Positions 24,990 to 37,187 of a DNA stretch of 48,811 nt are shown piece after piece. How positions within the stretch are numbered: the first letter of the stretch is position 1; the number at the start of each line of letters is the position of its first letter. The stretch spans positions 1-48,811 of the forward strand of contig JAKEFC010000019.1 in assembly GCA_022616235.1 (NCBI GenBank), read 5' to 3'. The notes below the pieces were generated by a model. It was not told where the DNA came from. It worked only from the letters and a program-made list of their open reading frames with translations, and made no database searches. Both the position numbers and the translations under genes were made by a program. Source of the DNA: Planctomycetota bacterium. GTDB taxonomy: Bacteria > Planctomycetota > UBA8108 > UBA1146 > JAKEFC01.

Positions 24990-26291
24990 CTATGCGTTCT
25001 CGAACACGAGCGACTCGGGCAGGCGCGGATCCCGCTCCGGCACGAGCGAGCAGCCCCTGAGGACGATCGCGACCGCCGCCACGTAGAAGCCGACGAGCCC
25101 CGCCGTGGCGCAGAATCCGGTGAGCAGGAGCGGAAACAGTCCGATCGACGTCATGACGCCGCCCGCGCTCTCGTAGACCCACGCCGCCGGCGCCGAGCGC
25201 TCGTGCGGAAACACGAGCCAGAAGAGATCCACGTAGTGCATCAACATCACCCACACGGTCCCCGCCACGAGCGCCGCGGGATTCCGCTTCACGTGGCGCG
25301 AGAGCAGGAGGAGGAACGGCACGAAGAAGTGGCCGATGATCAGGATCCAGCCGAGGATCCCCCACTGCGTCTGGAATTCTCCCTTGTGGAAGATGCGGTA
25401 GTAGGAAGTCTCTTCCGGCAAGTTCGCGTACCACATCAGCATGTATTGAGAAAAAGCGATGTAGGCCCAGAACACCACGAACGCGAAGCAGAACTTGCCG
25501 ACGTCGTGGTAGTGCTCCGGCGTGATGGAGTGGGAGAGGCGGCCGTTGCGCTGCAACCAGCGCATCGCGTTGGCGAGGAACGCGAAGAAGACCATCGCGG
25601 AGCCGGCGAAGTAGTAGACGCCGAAGATCGTGCTGTACCACTCCGGCACGAGCGACATGAGGAGGTCGAAGGCCGCGAGGGTCAGCGTGAGGGCGAACAC
25701 GATGATGCAGGGGCCGGCGATGAACTTGAGCCGTTTCGAGATGCGCGGGTCCCCAGAGGCGTCTTGGCGCAGCGAGCCGCCGAAGTAGATCGCCGCGATC
25801 GCGGTCCAGATCGCGATGCAGCCGATGACGCGCGCCGAGAACCACTCGGCGTTCAGGTAGCCGAGCTTCTGCTCTCCGAGGTGCGCGTTCTGCGCGGGGT
25901 CCATCCACCCCTCGTAGATGACGCCCTTCCACCAGAAGAGAACCGGAAACAAGAAGAGGAGCACGAAGGGCATCGCCATCGCGAGCCCCTCGGCGAGGCG
26001 CCGGACGACGACGCTCCAGCCGGCGCCCGTCACGTGCTGGATCAAGACGAAGAAGAGACCGCCGAGAGAGAGGGACAGGACGAAGCACACGCCGACGAGA
26101 TAGCTGAGGTAGAAGGCTTTCTCCGAGAAGAGCGCGCGAGCTTCGGCCGGGATCGCGTATTGGGAGAGCAGCCAGGAGCAGAGGAGGAACACCGCGCCGA
26201 GGAGGACGCCCGCGGCGATGATGCGCCCAGCGAGGGCGTCGAGCCGGCGGGGCTCCAGCGTGATGTCGATCGGCGCTCGCATCGTGCTCAC
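24990..26291 (-). CDS. actF: ActF, alternative complex III NrfD-like membrane subunit
   Basis: The product is 433 residues with about ten transmembrane helices, the layout of ActF, a quinol:cytochrome c oxidoreductase membrane subunit distantly related to ActC. Recognisable stretches include VFWAYIAFSQYMLMWYANLPEE and PEWYSTIFGVYYFAGSAM. The start is taken as GTG at 26291, preceded by GGGAG eight bases upstream; an ATG three codons inside (26282) is an alternative. ActF follows actE and precedes the small membrane protein and sco. Confidence 0.9.
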   Translation of the reverse strand: MSTMRAPIDITLEPRRLDALAGRIIAAGVLLGAVFLLCSWLLSQYAIPAEARALFSEKAFYLSYLVGVCFVLSLSLGGLFFVLIQHVTGAGWSVVVRRLAEGLAMAMPFVLLFLFPVLFWWKGVIYEGWMDPAQNAHLGEQKLGYLNAEWFSARVIGCIAIWTAIAAIYFGGSLRQDASGDPRISKRLKFIAGPCIIVFALTLTLAAFDLLMSLVPEWYSTIFGVYYFAGSAMVFFAFLANAMRWLQRNGRLSHSITPEHYHDVGKFCFAFVVFWAYIAFSQYMLMWYANLPEETSYYRIFHKGEFQTQWGILGWILIIGHFFVPFLLLLSRHVKRNPAALVAGTVWVMLMHYVDLFWLVFPHERSAPAAWVYESAGGVMTSIGLFPLLLTGFCATAGLVGFYVAAVAIVLRGCSLVPERDPRLPESLVFENA

Positions 26292-26369
26292 TTGCTCGGC
26301 TCCCGTCGTAGCTCTCGAACCGGCGCGCGCCCTCCGCGCGCCGTTATCTACCTTCCGGCCTCCGTGCCA

Positions 26370-27080
26370 CTAGTACCGCGGCCAGCGCTCTTTTCGAGCG
26401 AACTCATCCTGCGGCACGTCTTCCGGACGCGCCGCCTGGCTCCGCTGCAGGGCCCGCACGTAGGCGACGATCGCCCAGCGATCCCGCGGCGGAATCTGCG
26501 GGCCGTACGGAGGCATCGTGCGGAGGCCGTTCGTGATGGTGTTGAACATCTGCCCGTCCGGCTGCTCGACCGGGCTGTCTTTACCGACCTTGTGCAGGTC
26601 GGTAGGCGCCACGAAGCTCGCCTCCGAGCCGAGCCGCCCGCGCAGGGCGACGAGCCCGGTGCCGGTGCCATCGTAGCCGTGGCACGGGCTACAGTAGATG
26701 TTGTAGCGCGCTCGCCCCCGCTCCAGGAGTGCCTGGTCCAGGAGGAGCGGCTTCTTCGTCTCCGGGTCCGCCGCGGGCAGCTTTTGCGCCCACGCACCAT
26801 TCACTTTGCCCCGGTAAAAATGATCATCCTCTCGAAGCTCGCCGCGCGCCACGGTGCCGGCCACCGGCAGCCGCATCGCACGCTTGTCCGCAAACGCCAC
26901 ATTTTCGCTCTGCGCCTCGTAATAGTCCATATTGTCCATGTCCGGGATCGGGTGCACGCGCGGCTCCGTCGACTTCGCGTAGCGGGCGCGATAGATGACG
27001 AACGGCGGCACGAGCGCGAGCACCGTGAGCGTGGCGAAGATCCAGTGGATCCAGCCGGGCATCTTTTTCTGCGTCGCCAT
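26370..27080 (-). CDS. actE: ActE, monoheme cytochrome c of alternative complex III
   Basis: The product is 236 residues. An N-terminal hydrophobic segment (about residues 10-30) ends in a membrane anchor without a clear lipobox. One CSPCH heme motif lies at 130-134, and a Met in RTMPPYG is a likely distal ligand. The region DMDNMDYYEAQ near residue 47 matches a stretch typical of ActE. It would carry electrons from the ActA/ActB part toward the oxidase. It lies 40 bases downstream of actD. Confidence 0.92.
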   Translation of the reverse strand: MATQKKMPGWIHWIFATLTVLALVPPFVIYRARYAKSTEPRVHPIPDMDNMDYYEAQSENVAFADKRAMRLPVAGTVARGELREDDHFYRGKVNGAWAQKLPAADPETKKPLLLDQALLERGRARYNIYCSPCHGYDGTGTGLVALRGRLGSEASFVAPTDLHKVGKDSPVEQPDGQMFNTITNGLRTMPPYGPQIPPRDRWAIVAYVRALQRSQAARPEDVPQDEFARKERWPRY

Positions 27081-27120
27081 GCGCCTCTCTCGCTCCTTGT
27101 CGCGCTCTTCCCTCGCGCCG

Positions 27121-27723
27121 TTAGTCCGTAATCACTTCGACGCTCGCCGCGCCGAGTCCTTGGAGGAACCGCGCCGTCTTCTCCGCGGAGAATCCGGGGT
27201 CGCGCGCATCGATGCTGATGAAGAAACGATCCTGCGTCGCGCGCTTGAAGCGGTTCGAGTGAAACGCGAAGTGATAGAACCGCGGCAGTCCGTTCAGCGC
27301 GAGCATCCCGAAGAATGCTCCGAACGCGCTGAGGAGGATCGTCACCTCGAAGGTCACCGGAATGCTCGCGGGGATGCTCCAGAGCGGCTTGCCGCTGATC
27401 GTGAGCGCGTAGTCGTAGGCGTTCATCCACCACTGCATCAGCAAGCCGCTCCCCGCGCCCGTGATCCCGGCCGCGAGCACGATCCACGGGATCGGCGACG
27501 CGCGCAGGCCCATGGCCTTCTCGAGCCCATGCACGGGGTAGGGCGTGTGCGTGTCCCAGGCGCGATAGCCGGCGTCGCGAACGCGCTCGGCGGCCGCGAG
27601 GATGCCGTGCTCGTTTCCGAATTCGGCGAGCACGCCGAGGACGGTGCCGCTCCCGCCGCCGTGGGCGACTCCGTCTTGCGGCGTCCCGAATCTCGTTCCC
27701 GGCTGGTCCGCGTGCGCGCTCAT
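27121..27723 (-). CDS. actD: ActD, DUF3341 subunit of alternative complex III
   Basis: The product is 200 residues with two transmembrane helices around 82-103 and 120-145 and the DUF3341 pattern YPVHGLEKAMGLRASPIPW before the first helix. An N-terminal GTVLGVLAEFGNEHGILAAA stretch resembles a small ferredoxin-like fold. The C-terminal soluble tail ends in FLQGLGAASVEVITD. ActD is a membrane subunit of alternative complex III without cofactors. The ATG at 27723 is 4 bases after the actC stop. Confidence 0.92.
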   Translation of the reverse strand: MSAHADQPGTRFGTPQDGVAHGGGSGTVLGVLAEFGNEHGILAAAERVRDAGYRAWDTHTPYPVHGLEKAMGLRASPIPWIVLAAGITGAGSGLLMQWWMNAYDYALTISGKPLWSIPASIPVTFEVTILLSAFGAFFGMLALNGLPRFYHFAFHSNRFKRATQDRFFISIDARDPGFSAEKTARFLQGLGAASVEVITD

Positions 27724-27727
27724 CGAT

Positions 27728-29182
27728 TTACCTCACCACCGCTTCCGCGGGACGATGCGGGACCGACTGCGCGGCCTTGCCAGGCACCGCGAGCTTCGCC
27801 AATTCCGCGTAATGATGATCCTGCGCCATGGTGCCCCGCACCTCCGCCATCGCGACGAAGGGGAGGAAGCGCGCGAAGAGGCAGAACAGGGTGAAGAAGA
27901 GCCCGAAGCTGCCGATCAGGATGCCGACGTCGACCCAGGTCGGACGGTAGTAGCCCCACGCCGATGGCATGTAGTCGTTGGCGAGCGAGCTGACGATGAT
28001 CACGTAGCGCTCGAACCACATCCCAATGTTCACGAACGCGGCGATGATCATCATTACCCAGAAGTTCGTGCGGCACCACTTGAACCAAAACACCTGCGGC
28101 GAGAGCACGTTGCAGCTCACCATGATCCAGTAGGCCCACCCGTAGGGGCCGAAGGCGCGGTTGATGAAAGTAAACTGCTCGATCGGGTTGCCGCTGTACC
28201 AGGCCACGAAGAACTCGGTGGCGTAGGCATAGCCGACGATGGTGCCGGTCACGAGGATGATCTTGTTCATGTTGTCGAGGTGGCGGAGCGTGATGAGGTC
28301 CTTGAGCCCGAACCACTCCCGCGCAGGCGCGATGAGCGTGATCACCATCGCGAAGCCGCTGAAGATCGCGCCGGCCACGAAATACGGCGGGAAGATCGTT
28401 GTGTGCCAGCCGGGGACTTGGGAGACGGCGAAATCGAAGCTCACGACGGAGTGGACGCTGAGGACGAGCGGCGTCGCGAGCGCCGCCAGGATCAAGTAGG
28501 CGCGCTCGTAGGTGATCCACGCCCGCGTGGAGCCGCGCCAGCCGAGCGCGAGGATCCCGTAGACGAGTTGCCGCGCTTTGGTCTTCGCCCGGTCCCTGAG
28601 CGCGCCGAGGTCCGGGAGCATCCCCATGTACCAAAAGAGGAGCGAGACGGTGAAATAGGTTCCCACCGCGAACACGTCCCAGAGGAGCGGGCTCCGGAAG
28701 TTGGGCCACATCTCCATCTGATTCGGCAGCGGGAACATGTAGAACGCCATCCAGGCGCGCCCGGTGTGGATGCCCGGGAACATCCCGGCGCAGATCACGG
28801 CGAAGATCGTCATCGCTTCCGCGGCGCGGTTGATCCCCGTGCGCCAGCGCTGGCGGAAGAGGAACAGGATCGCGGAGATCAGGGTGCCCGCGTGGCCGAT
28901 CCCGACCCAAAACACGAAATTCACGATGTCGTAGCCCCAGCCGACGGGGTTGTTGATCCCCCACACGCCGATGCCCGTGCCGATCAGGTACGCGATGAGG
29001 AGCCCGAGCATCGTGAGCGCCATGAACGAGATGGAGAACGCCGCCCACCAGCCGATCGTCGGCTTGCTCTCGACGATGCGGCAGACCTTGTCGGTGACCG
29101 ACGTGTAGTCGTTGGCGCCTAAGATCAGCGGCGCCCGCTGGCCGGGCTGCTCGAGCGTGTTGTCGTGGACCGCGTGGCTCAT
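27728..29182 (-). CDS. actC: ActC, NrfD-like quinol-oxidising subunit of alternative complex III
   Basis: The product is 484 residues with about ten transmembrane helices and typical NrfD/PsrC features: [54 protein letters not shown] and [13 protein letters not shown]. ActC forms the quinol-binding site next to ActB. The hydrophilic N-terminus of about 50 residues is usual. The gene lies 33 bases after actB. Confidence 0.95.
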   Translation of the reverse strand: MSHAVHDNTLEQPGQRAPLILGANDYTSVTDKVCRIVESKPTIGWWAAFSISFMALTMLGLLIAYLIGTGIGVWGINNPVGWGYDIVNFVFWVGIGHAGTLISAILFLFRQRWRTGINRAAEAMTIFAVICAGMFPGIHTGRAWMAFYMFPLPNQMEMWPNFRSPLLWDVFAVGTYFTVSLLFWYMGMLPDLGALRDRAKTKARQLVYGILALGWRGSTRAWITYERAYLILAALATPLVLSVHSVVSFDFAVSQVPGWHTTIFPPYFVAGAIFSGFAMVITLIAPAREWFGLKDLITLRHLDNMNKIILVTGTIVGYAYATEFFVAWYSGNPIEQFTFINRAFGPYGWAYWIMVSCNVLSPQVFWFKWCRTNFWVMMIIAAFVNIGMWFERYVIIVSSLANDYMPSAWGYYRPTWVDVGILIGSFGLFFTLFCLFARFLPFVAMAEVRGTMAQDHHYAELAKLAVPGKAAQSVPHRPAEAVVR

Positions 29183-29215
29183 CGCGCTGCGCTCGTTCCG
29201 TGCGACATACCCAAT

Positions 29216-32386
<3,171 letters not shown>

Positions 32387-32412
32387 ACCGGCATCCTCTG
32401 CCGGGACTCGCG

Positions 32413-33123
32413 TCAACGGTGACAAGTGGAGCAACTCTCTAGTCTTTTCAAGCGCCAGGTCGGCGCGCCGTCCGCGTCGTGCAATCCGCGCTCGCGCATC
32501 AAGCTGAGGCCCAGCTCGCGCTGCTTGTCCGCGGGCAGCGACCATTCCATGTCCGTGATCTTGTCGAGCGGCCGGAGGTGCCGCTCCGGATTGCGGTGGC
32601 ACTCGAGACAGAAGCCCATGCTGAGCGTCTTCGCTTGATAGACGCGCTCCATGCGGTCGATGCGCCCATGACAAGAGACGCAGCCTACGCCTCGCGTGAC
32701 GTGCGCGCTGTGATTGAAGTAAGCGAAATCGGCGAGATCGTGGACGCGGATCCACTCGACCGGCGTTCCGTCCGAGTAGCTCTTTCGCACCGGCTCTAGG
32801 AGCGGACTCTGCGGTCGAATCTTCGAGTGGCAATTCATGCAGGTCTGCGTCGGAGGAACCGCGGCGCGCGCCGCGGACTCGACTCCCGTGTGGCAATAGC
32901 GGCAGTCGAGTCCGAGATCGCCCGCGTGCAGCGCGTGGCTGTAGGGAACCGGCTGCTCGGGCTGGTAGCCGACGTCCGTCGTCTTCGGCGAGAAACCGAA
33001 CCAGACGATCGCGACGGTATAGACTCCGCCGAAGGCCGCGCCGAGACCGATGAGCTTGACGAGGTCGTCCACCCACGGCGGGAAGATGAGATTGCTCGAG
33101 GTCGCCACTTTCGCTTCGGACAC
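32413..33123 (-). CDS. actA: ActA, pentaheme cytochrome c of alternative complex III
   Basis: The product is about 236 residues. A single hydrophobic segment near the N-terminus (about residues 24-45, LIGLGAAFGGVYTVAIVWFG) is followed by five heme-binding motifs: CRYCH, CMNCH, CVSCH, CLECH and CSTCH, the last at the very C-terminus. Five c-type hemes is the ActA hallmark. I chose GTG at 33123 with GGAGGT ten bases upstream; GTG at 33141 is possible but has no Shine-Dalgarno sequence. It is the first act gene and has its own candidate promoter at 33208-33236. Confidence 0.92.
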   Translation of the reverse strand: MSEAKVATSSNLIFPPWVDDLVKLIGLGAAFGGVYTVAIVWFGFSPKTTDVGYQPEQPVPYSHALHAGDLGLDCRYCHTGVESAARAAVPPTQTCMNCHSKIRPQSPLLEPVRKSYSDGTPVEWIRVHDLADFAYFNHSAHVTRGVGCVSCHGRIDRMERVYQAKTLSMGFCLECHRNPERHLRPLDKITDMEWSLPADKQRELGLSLMRERGLHDADGAPTWRLKRLESCSTCHR

Positions 33124-33207
33124 CCTGACCGCGACCTCCACAGGAGTTCCCGCCCCGGTCGCGCGCGAGGCGGGTCAAGCGGCGCTTTTGCCCCTCAAAG
33201 CGGCGGG

Positions 33208-33236
33208 AGGATATGGTTACCGCCGGGCTTTGTAAA
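33208..33236 (-). promoter_or_regulatory. Candidate sigma-70-like promoter for actA
   Basis: On the minus strand TTTACA (33236-33231) and TATCCT (33213-33208) are separated by 17 bases. They lie in the 124-base gap between the ctaA stop and the actA start, with a predicted transcription start near 33200. The match is 5/6 at -35 and 4/6 at -10. It would allow the act/cta genes to be expressed separately from ctaA. Confidence 0.4.
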
Positions 33237-33247
33237 CCCTTTTGCGG

Positions 33248-34582
33248 TTACTTGTGCGCGCCCGGCGGCAGTATGGCTGGCGTACCGGCGCCTTCGGGAG
33301 CGAGCAGGCGGTGCCCCCAGCTTGCGAGTAGCACCGCCGTCGCGAGCACGAGAGCGCCGACGACTTGGTGCGTCGTCGCGAGCAGCACCTCCGACGAGCC
33401 GCTCGGGTCGAAGCGAGTGGCGCCGTACGCGGAGATGCCGAGCAAGAATTGCGCGCCAACGGAGTAGATGAGAACGAGCCCTAGTCGGCGCAGGATGGCC
33501 TCTTGTCGATGCGCGAGCGCGGCACGCGCTCCGGAGACCGCCGCGAGCGCGAGCACGACGATCGCGCCGCCGATATGAGGGAAGAGCCACATGCCTTGGC
33601 CGCGGTGTCGGAGCAGCGCGCCCAACGCGAGCTGCAAGAGCACGGCGGCGAGGAGCCAGCGCCAGAGCGATCGATCCCCCCGCCCCCCGGGCGCGATGCG
33701 CGCCGAGCCGGTGCGCCACCTGCTGGAGACCAACGCGCCGAGCAGAGCGAACAGGCCGAGGATGATCTGGGCACCGATGCCATGGACGACCGCGATGCGG
33801 GGATCGTCCTGGAGAACGCGTATTCCACCGAGCGCGCCTTGGAGCACGACGAGCGCGAACAAGAGGAGCGCGAGGCCCAAGACGGCGTGCCGCTCGCGTG
33901 CGCGCGCGAGGAACACGCACAAAGAAAGCGAGATCACGCCGACGAGCGCGCCGCAAAGCCTATGAGAGTGCTCGAAATAGATGTCTCCCGTCATGCGAGA
34001 GAGCGGATAGAGGAACATGTTGGCGCCGAAGGAGGTCGGCCAATCGGGCACCGCCATGCCCGCATCCTTGGAGGTGACGACTCCGCCGAGCACGATCAAG
34101 AGGAGCGTGGCCCAGAAGCCCACGATCGCGAAGCGGCAGGACCAGTTCGCGGGCTCGCCCGATGCGGCAGGCGGCGCGCCGAGTCCCGCGAGCGCGCCTC
34201 CCAGAGCCGCCACGGCCATGCCGGCGCACAAGTAGCCGGCGACCCACGCCGCCGCGTGCGGGAGCATGTCGCGGCTCTCCGGCCGGGCGATGAGGCTGCC
34301 GATGACGAGCAGGTTGATGAGCGACGTGCCGAGCCCGGTGAGGAGTCCGCTCGGCCACGCGCCACGCCGGCCGTCGACCCGAGCGCTCCCGGCGGCGAAC
34401 CCGCCCCCGCCGAGACAGAGGATCAAGAGCGCGAACCCGCGGGGGGCCGGGAGCGCGAGGGCAGGCAGGCGGCAGATGTACCCCGCGCACCACATGGCGG
34501 TGGCGGTCGCGAAACTGATCACGATCACGGCTTGCGCGCGCTCGCCGAATGTCCGCCGGGGTAACTTCGAAGTCGTGTCCAC
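33248..34582 (-). CDS. ctaA: CtaA/COX15 heme A synthase with N-terminal membrane extension
   Basis: The product is 444 residues. The core from about residue 150 is COX15/CtaA: GGVVTSKDAGMAVPDWPTSFG, then EHSHRLCG (His205, His207) and VHGIGAQ (His267), followed by the second half with FPHIGGA (His336) and THQVVGA (His405). These histidines bind the two hemes. It converts heme O to heme A for the oxidase. The first 145 residues add about four helices not found in Bacillus CtaA or COX15; I recall similar extensions in planctomycete homologues but cannot name the fold. The start is GTG at 34582 with AGGAGGT nine bases upstream. Confidence 0.92.
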   Translation of the reverse strand: MDTTSKLPRRTFGERAQAVIVISFATATAMWCAGYICRLPALALPAPRGFALLILCLGGGGFAAGSARVDGRRGAWPSGLLTGLGTSLINLLVIGSLIARPESRDMLPHAAAWVAGYLCAGMAVAALGGALAGLGAPPAASGEPANWSCRFAIVGFWATLLLIVLGGVVTSKDAGMAVPDWPTSFGANMFLYPLSRMTGDIYFEHSHRLCGALVGVISLSLCVFLARARERHAVLGLALLLFALVVLQGALGGIRVLQDDPRIAVVHGIGAQIILGLFALLGALVSSRWRTGSARIAPGGRGDRSLWRWLLAAVLLQLALGALLRHRGQGMWLFPHIGGAIVVLALAAVSGARAALAHRQEAILRRLGLVLIYSVGAQFLLGISAYGATRFDPSGSSEVLLATTHQVVGALVLATAVLLASWGHRLLAPEGAGTPAILPPGAHK

Positions 34583-34826
34583 CTAAGTACTACCTCCTCG
34601 TCGTGCAACCCTGCCGCGGAGAGCGCAGGGAGTCAACGCCGCCGTTAGGAGCGCGAGAATCCTGGTTCGCGGCAATCTGCGAAGCTGCTACCATGGTCCC
34701 AAGCGGGGGCGCGCGCCCCTGCCATGGGCTGTCTACGAGGAACCAAGCAGATGACCACGGCATCGCCGTGCCGCGTGCCGATGCGGTGCACTTCGATCGC
34801 GCCATTCACGAGGAGGTGACTTGGGC
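34583..34826. other. Divergent intergenic region with nested palindromes
   Basis: These 244 bases separate ctaA (minus) from a dockerin-tagged secreted protein (plus). A perfect 14-base palindrome GGGGCGCGCGCCCC (34706-34719) is flanked by CCATGG on both sides (34691-34696 and 34722-34727), about 100 bases before the plus-strand start. No convincing promoter pair was found in either direction. It may be an operator or an RNA hairpin in the leader. Confidence 0.35.
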
Positions 34827-37097
34827 ATGAACTTTCGCTGGCGAAACTGGACGGCAGCTCCTTCAGCAGTCTTCGTGGCCGCCCTTGCTGCCGCCGTGCT
34901 AGGCCGGTCTCTCGCAACCGCGGGCCCCGATGTCATCGTCGGCGACCTGCCGAGCATGGCGAACTACGGCACCTCGGGTGGGATCGATGCATTCGCGGTG
35001 GGAACTTCATCTTGCAACTTGGGAGACGAGCCGCTCGCTTGGGTCGCGGGAACCAATCAGCATCCGGTAATCGGGCAGAACATGTACCGGCTGAAAGATG
35101 GGCGATTCGAGCAGATCGGCATGAGCTGGCTCAAGCACGGGTTCTTCGCGCTGCAAGACCCGTTCCTCTGCACGGACCCGGAGTGCGTCCCGAACCCGAA
35201 CGGATCGGCGCTGGGAGTAGGCTGCTCCGACCCCTACGGCGCGGGATTGAACGGCTCCCAGTCGGGGCTCGGTCCGCGCTACGAGGTGAACGCAAGCGAT
35301 GGTTCGTTCCCGTATCCCTTCGATGATCCACCGATCGCTCCCGTGATCGGCCGGAGGCTGCAAGTCCACGTGGAGGATCTCGACCCCGACTTGAACGAAG
35401 ATGCGCTCTACTTCATCGAGGGGCATTACATCCATCCGGAGGATGCGGAAGAGGACAACGACGACAACAACGCCTCCTGGCGCGAGATCACGATCTCGAC
35501 CATCACGCCGGGGGAGAATTTCAGCGCCGCGACGATCGGGCTCACCAAGCGAGAAGAGCCGGCGATCTACGCCTGGGAGGATGAAGAGCCGAGCGTGACG
35601 CTCGTGAACATCGATGTCGCCGATGATGGGCGCTTCGTCGCCGGCTATCTCGTCACCGACAACGGGGATGGCACGTGGCACTACGAATACGCCATCCACA
35701 ATCTGAACTCGGACCGCTCAGCGGGTTCCTTTTCGGTGCCGGTCGCCGCCGGCGCGGACGTGCTCAATGTCGGCTTCCACGACGTCGATTATCACAGCGG
35801 CGAGCCGTTCGATGGCACCGATTGGAGCGCCGAGGTGACGGCGACGGCGGTGACCTGGACCGTCGCGGAATCGTTCACGGAGAACGCGGATGCGAACGCG
35901 CTCCGTTGGGGAACCCTCTACAACTTCCGTTTCGATTCGAATGCGCCGCCCGAAGCGGGCGACTTGACGCTCGGGCTCTTCAAGCCCGGCGCGGAGGCGG
36001 AAGTCACGTTCGGCGGCGAGCATCCGGGCGGCTCCTTCATCGCGCCCGTGCACGCCCTCGCCTGCGCCCACACCCCGGATGGCATCCAAGTGAGCTGGCT
36101 CAACGAGGAGCCCTACGAGCTGATCGAGGTCTATCGGGATGGCAGCATCATCGAGTTCTTCTTCGATCAAGAATTCGCTTACCTCGATCCGATCTCCACC
36201 GCGGGCACGTATACCTACGAAGTGATCCCGTACTTGCAGTCGAGCCCAGCCCTCGGGCGCGTGTGCGAGGCCACGGTGCCGCCCGCGCCGCCCCCCGGCT
36301 TCGACTTCGAAGTCTCCAGCCCCTCCGCGTTGTTCGACGTGGTGACGGGCGCCGGCACATTCGGCGCCACGATCACGCTCCGCGAAGACGCCGACCATGC
36401 CGGCTACCCGAGCGCGATCGAAGCGTTCGGCGTCGGGCTGCGGCACGATCCGCTCTTGGTGACGGCGACCGCAGTAGAAATGAGCGCGGACCTCGAAGCC
36501 GCGAACGGCGGCGATGGTCCCGATTTCTTCGCGGCGGTGGTGTGGGCGGATGGCATCACGATCGGATCTCTCGTCGATTTCGAGCTTTCCGGCACGCTTT
36601 CCGCCGCCGCCGGCATCGCGGTGGCGGAGGTCGCCTACGAAGTAGCCGGCGCTACAATGGCCGGGCGTGACCAAGGCGCGATCACCGTGCTCTCCTTCGC
36701 GAGCGACGTCGGCACGCCGGCAGCTCCGAACAGCGTGATCGTCGCGTTCGCGGAATCGGTGCCGGAGCCGCTCGCGGGGATCGTCACCCTGAATCCCGAT
36801 GACGGCAGCACGCAGCCTTTCGTCCGCGGCGATGTGAACGGCGACGGGCAGCAGGCGATCGAGGACGCGATCCAGATGCTCGCGTATCTGTTCACTAACG
36901 GCGCGGTAGATTGCGTCGACGCCACGGATGTGGACGACGATGGCGCGCTCATCATCAACGATGCGGTTTGGCTCTTGTCGTACCTGTTTCTGAACGGCGC
37001 TCCGCCGCCGGCGCCCGCCACGACGTGCGGGTTGGACACCACGGCGGATCTCGGCGCGGATTTGGGATGCCTCGGCCCGGTGCCGGCGTGTCCGTGA
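34827..37097 (+). CDS. Secreted protein with C-terminal dockerin-like tag
   Basis: The product is 756 residues with an N-terminal signal (about residues 12-34). A large exported domain includes MANYGTSGGIDAFAVGTSSC, LKHGFFALQDPFLC, GSQSGLGPRYEVN and VGFHDVDYHSGE, a pattern I recall in uncharacterised planctomycete secreted proteins. A short fibronectin-like piece follows near 405-470 (GIQVSWLNEEPYELIEVYRDG). From 36819 comes the dockerin-like module: RGDVNGDG...DAIQMLAYLF and DVDDDG...DAVWLLSYLF, two EF-hand-like calcium loops, then a Cys-rich end. I chose ATG at 34827 because AGGAGG lies 10 bases upstream. The function of the main domain is unknown. It is followed in tandem by a second tagged protein. 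Confidence 0.85.
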   Translation: MNFRWRNWTAAPSAVFVAALAAAVLGRSLATAGPDVIVGDLPSMANYGTSGGIDAFAVGTSSCNLGDEPLAWVAGTNQHPVIGQNMYRLKDGRFEQIGMSWLKHGFFALQDPFLCTDPECVPNPNGSALGVGCSDPYGAGLNGSQSGLGPRYEVNASDGSFPYPFDDPPIAPVIGRRLQVHVEDLDPDLNEDALYFIEGHYIHPEDAEEDNDDNNASWREITISTITPGENFSAATIGLTKREEPAIYAWEDEEPSVTLVNIDVADDGRFVAGYLVTDNGDGTWHYEYAIHNLNSDRSAGSFSVPVAAGADVLNVGFHDVDYHSGEPFDGTDWSAEVTATAVTWTVAESFTENADANALRWGTLYNFRFDSNAPPEAGDLTLGLFKPGAEAEVTFGGEHPGGSFIAPVHALACAHTPDGIQVSWLNEEPYELIEVYRDGSIIEFFFDQEFAYLDPISTAGTYTYEVIPYLQSSPALGRVCEATVPPAPPPGFDFEVSSPSALFDVVTGAGTFGATITLREDADHAGYPSAIEAFGVGLRHDPLLVTATAVEMSADLEAANGGDGPDFFAAVVWADGITIGSLVDFELSGTLSAAAGIAVAEVAYEVAGATMAGRDQGAITVLSFASDVGTPAAPNSVIVAFAESVPEPLAGIVTLNPDDGSTQPFVRGDVNGDGQQAIEDAIQMLAYLFTNGAVDCVDATDVDDDGALIINDAVWLLSYLFLNGAPPPAPATTCGLDTTADLGADLGCLGPVPACP

Positions 37098-37187
37098 AGT
37101 GAATTCCAGCGTGGGCGGCTGCGCCGAGGTCGCAGGCGCCGATTACGCGCCCCGTCTGAAGTGAACGCTTGCGCAAAGGAGGCAAGA

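Noticed and set aside
32417-33178. N-terminal extension of actB to 33178
   Set aside because: It overlaps actA in another frame, and the encoded sequence is Arg-rich without family similarity. The conserved actB N-terminus begins downstream of 32386.
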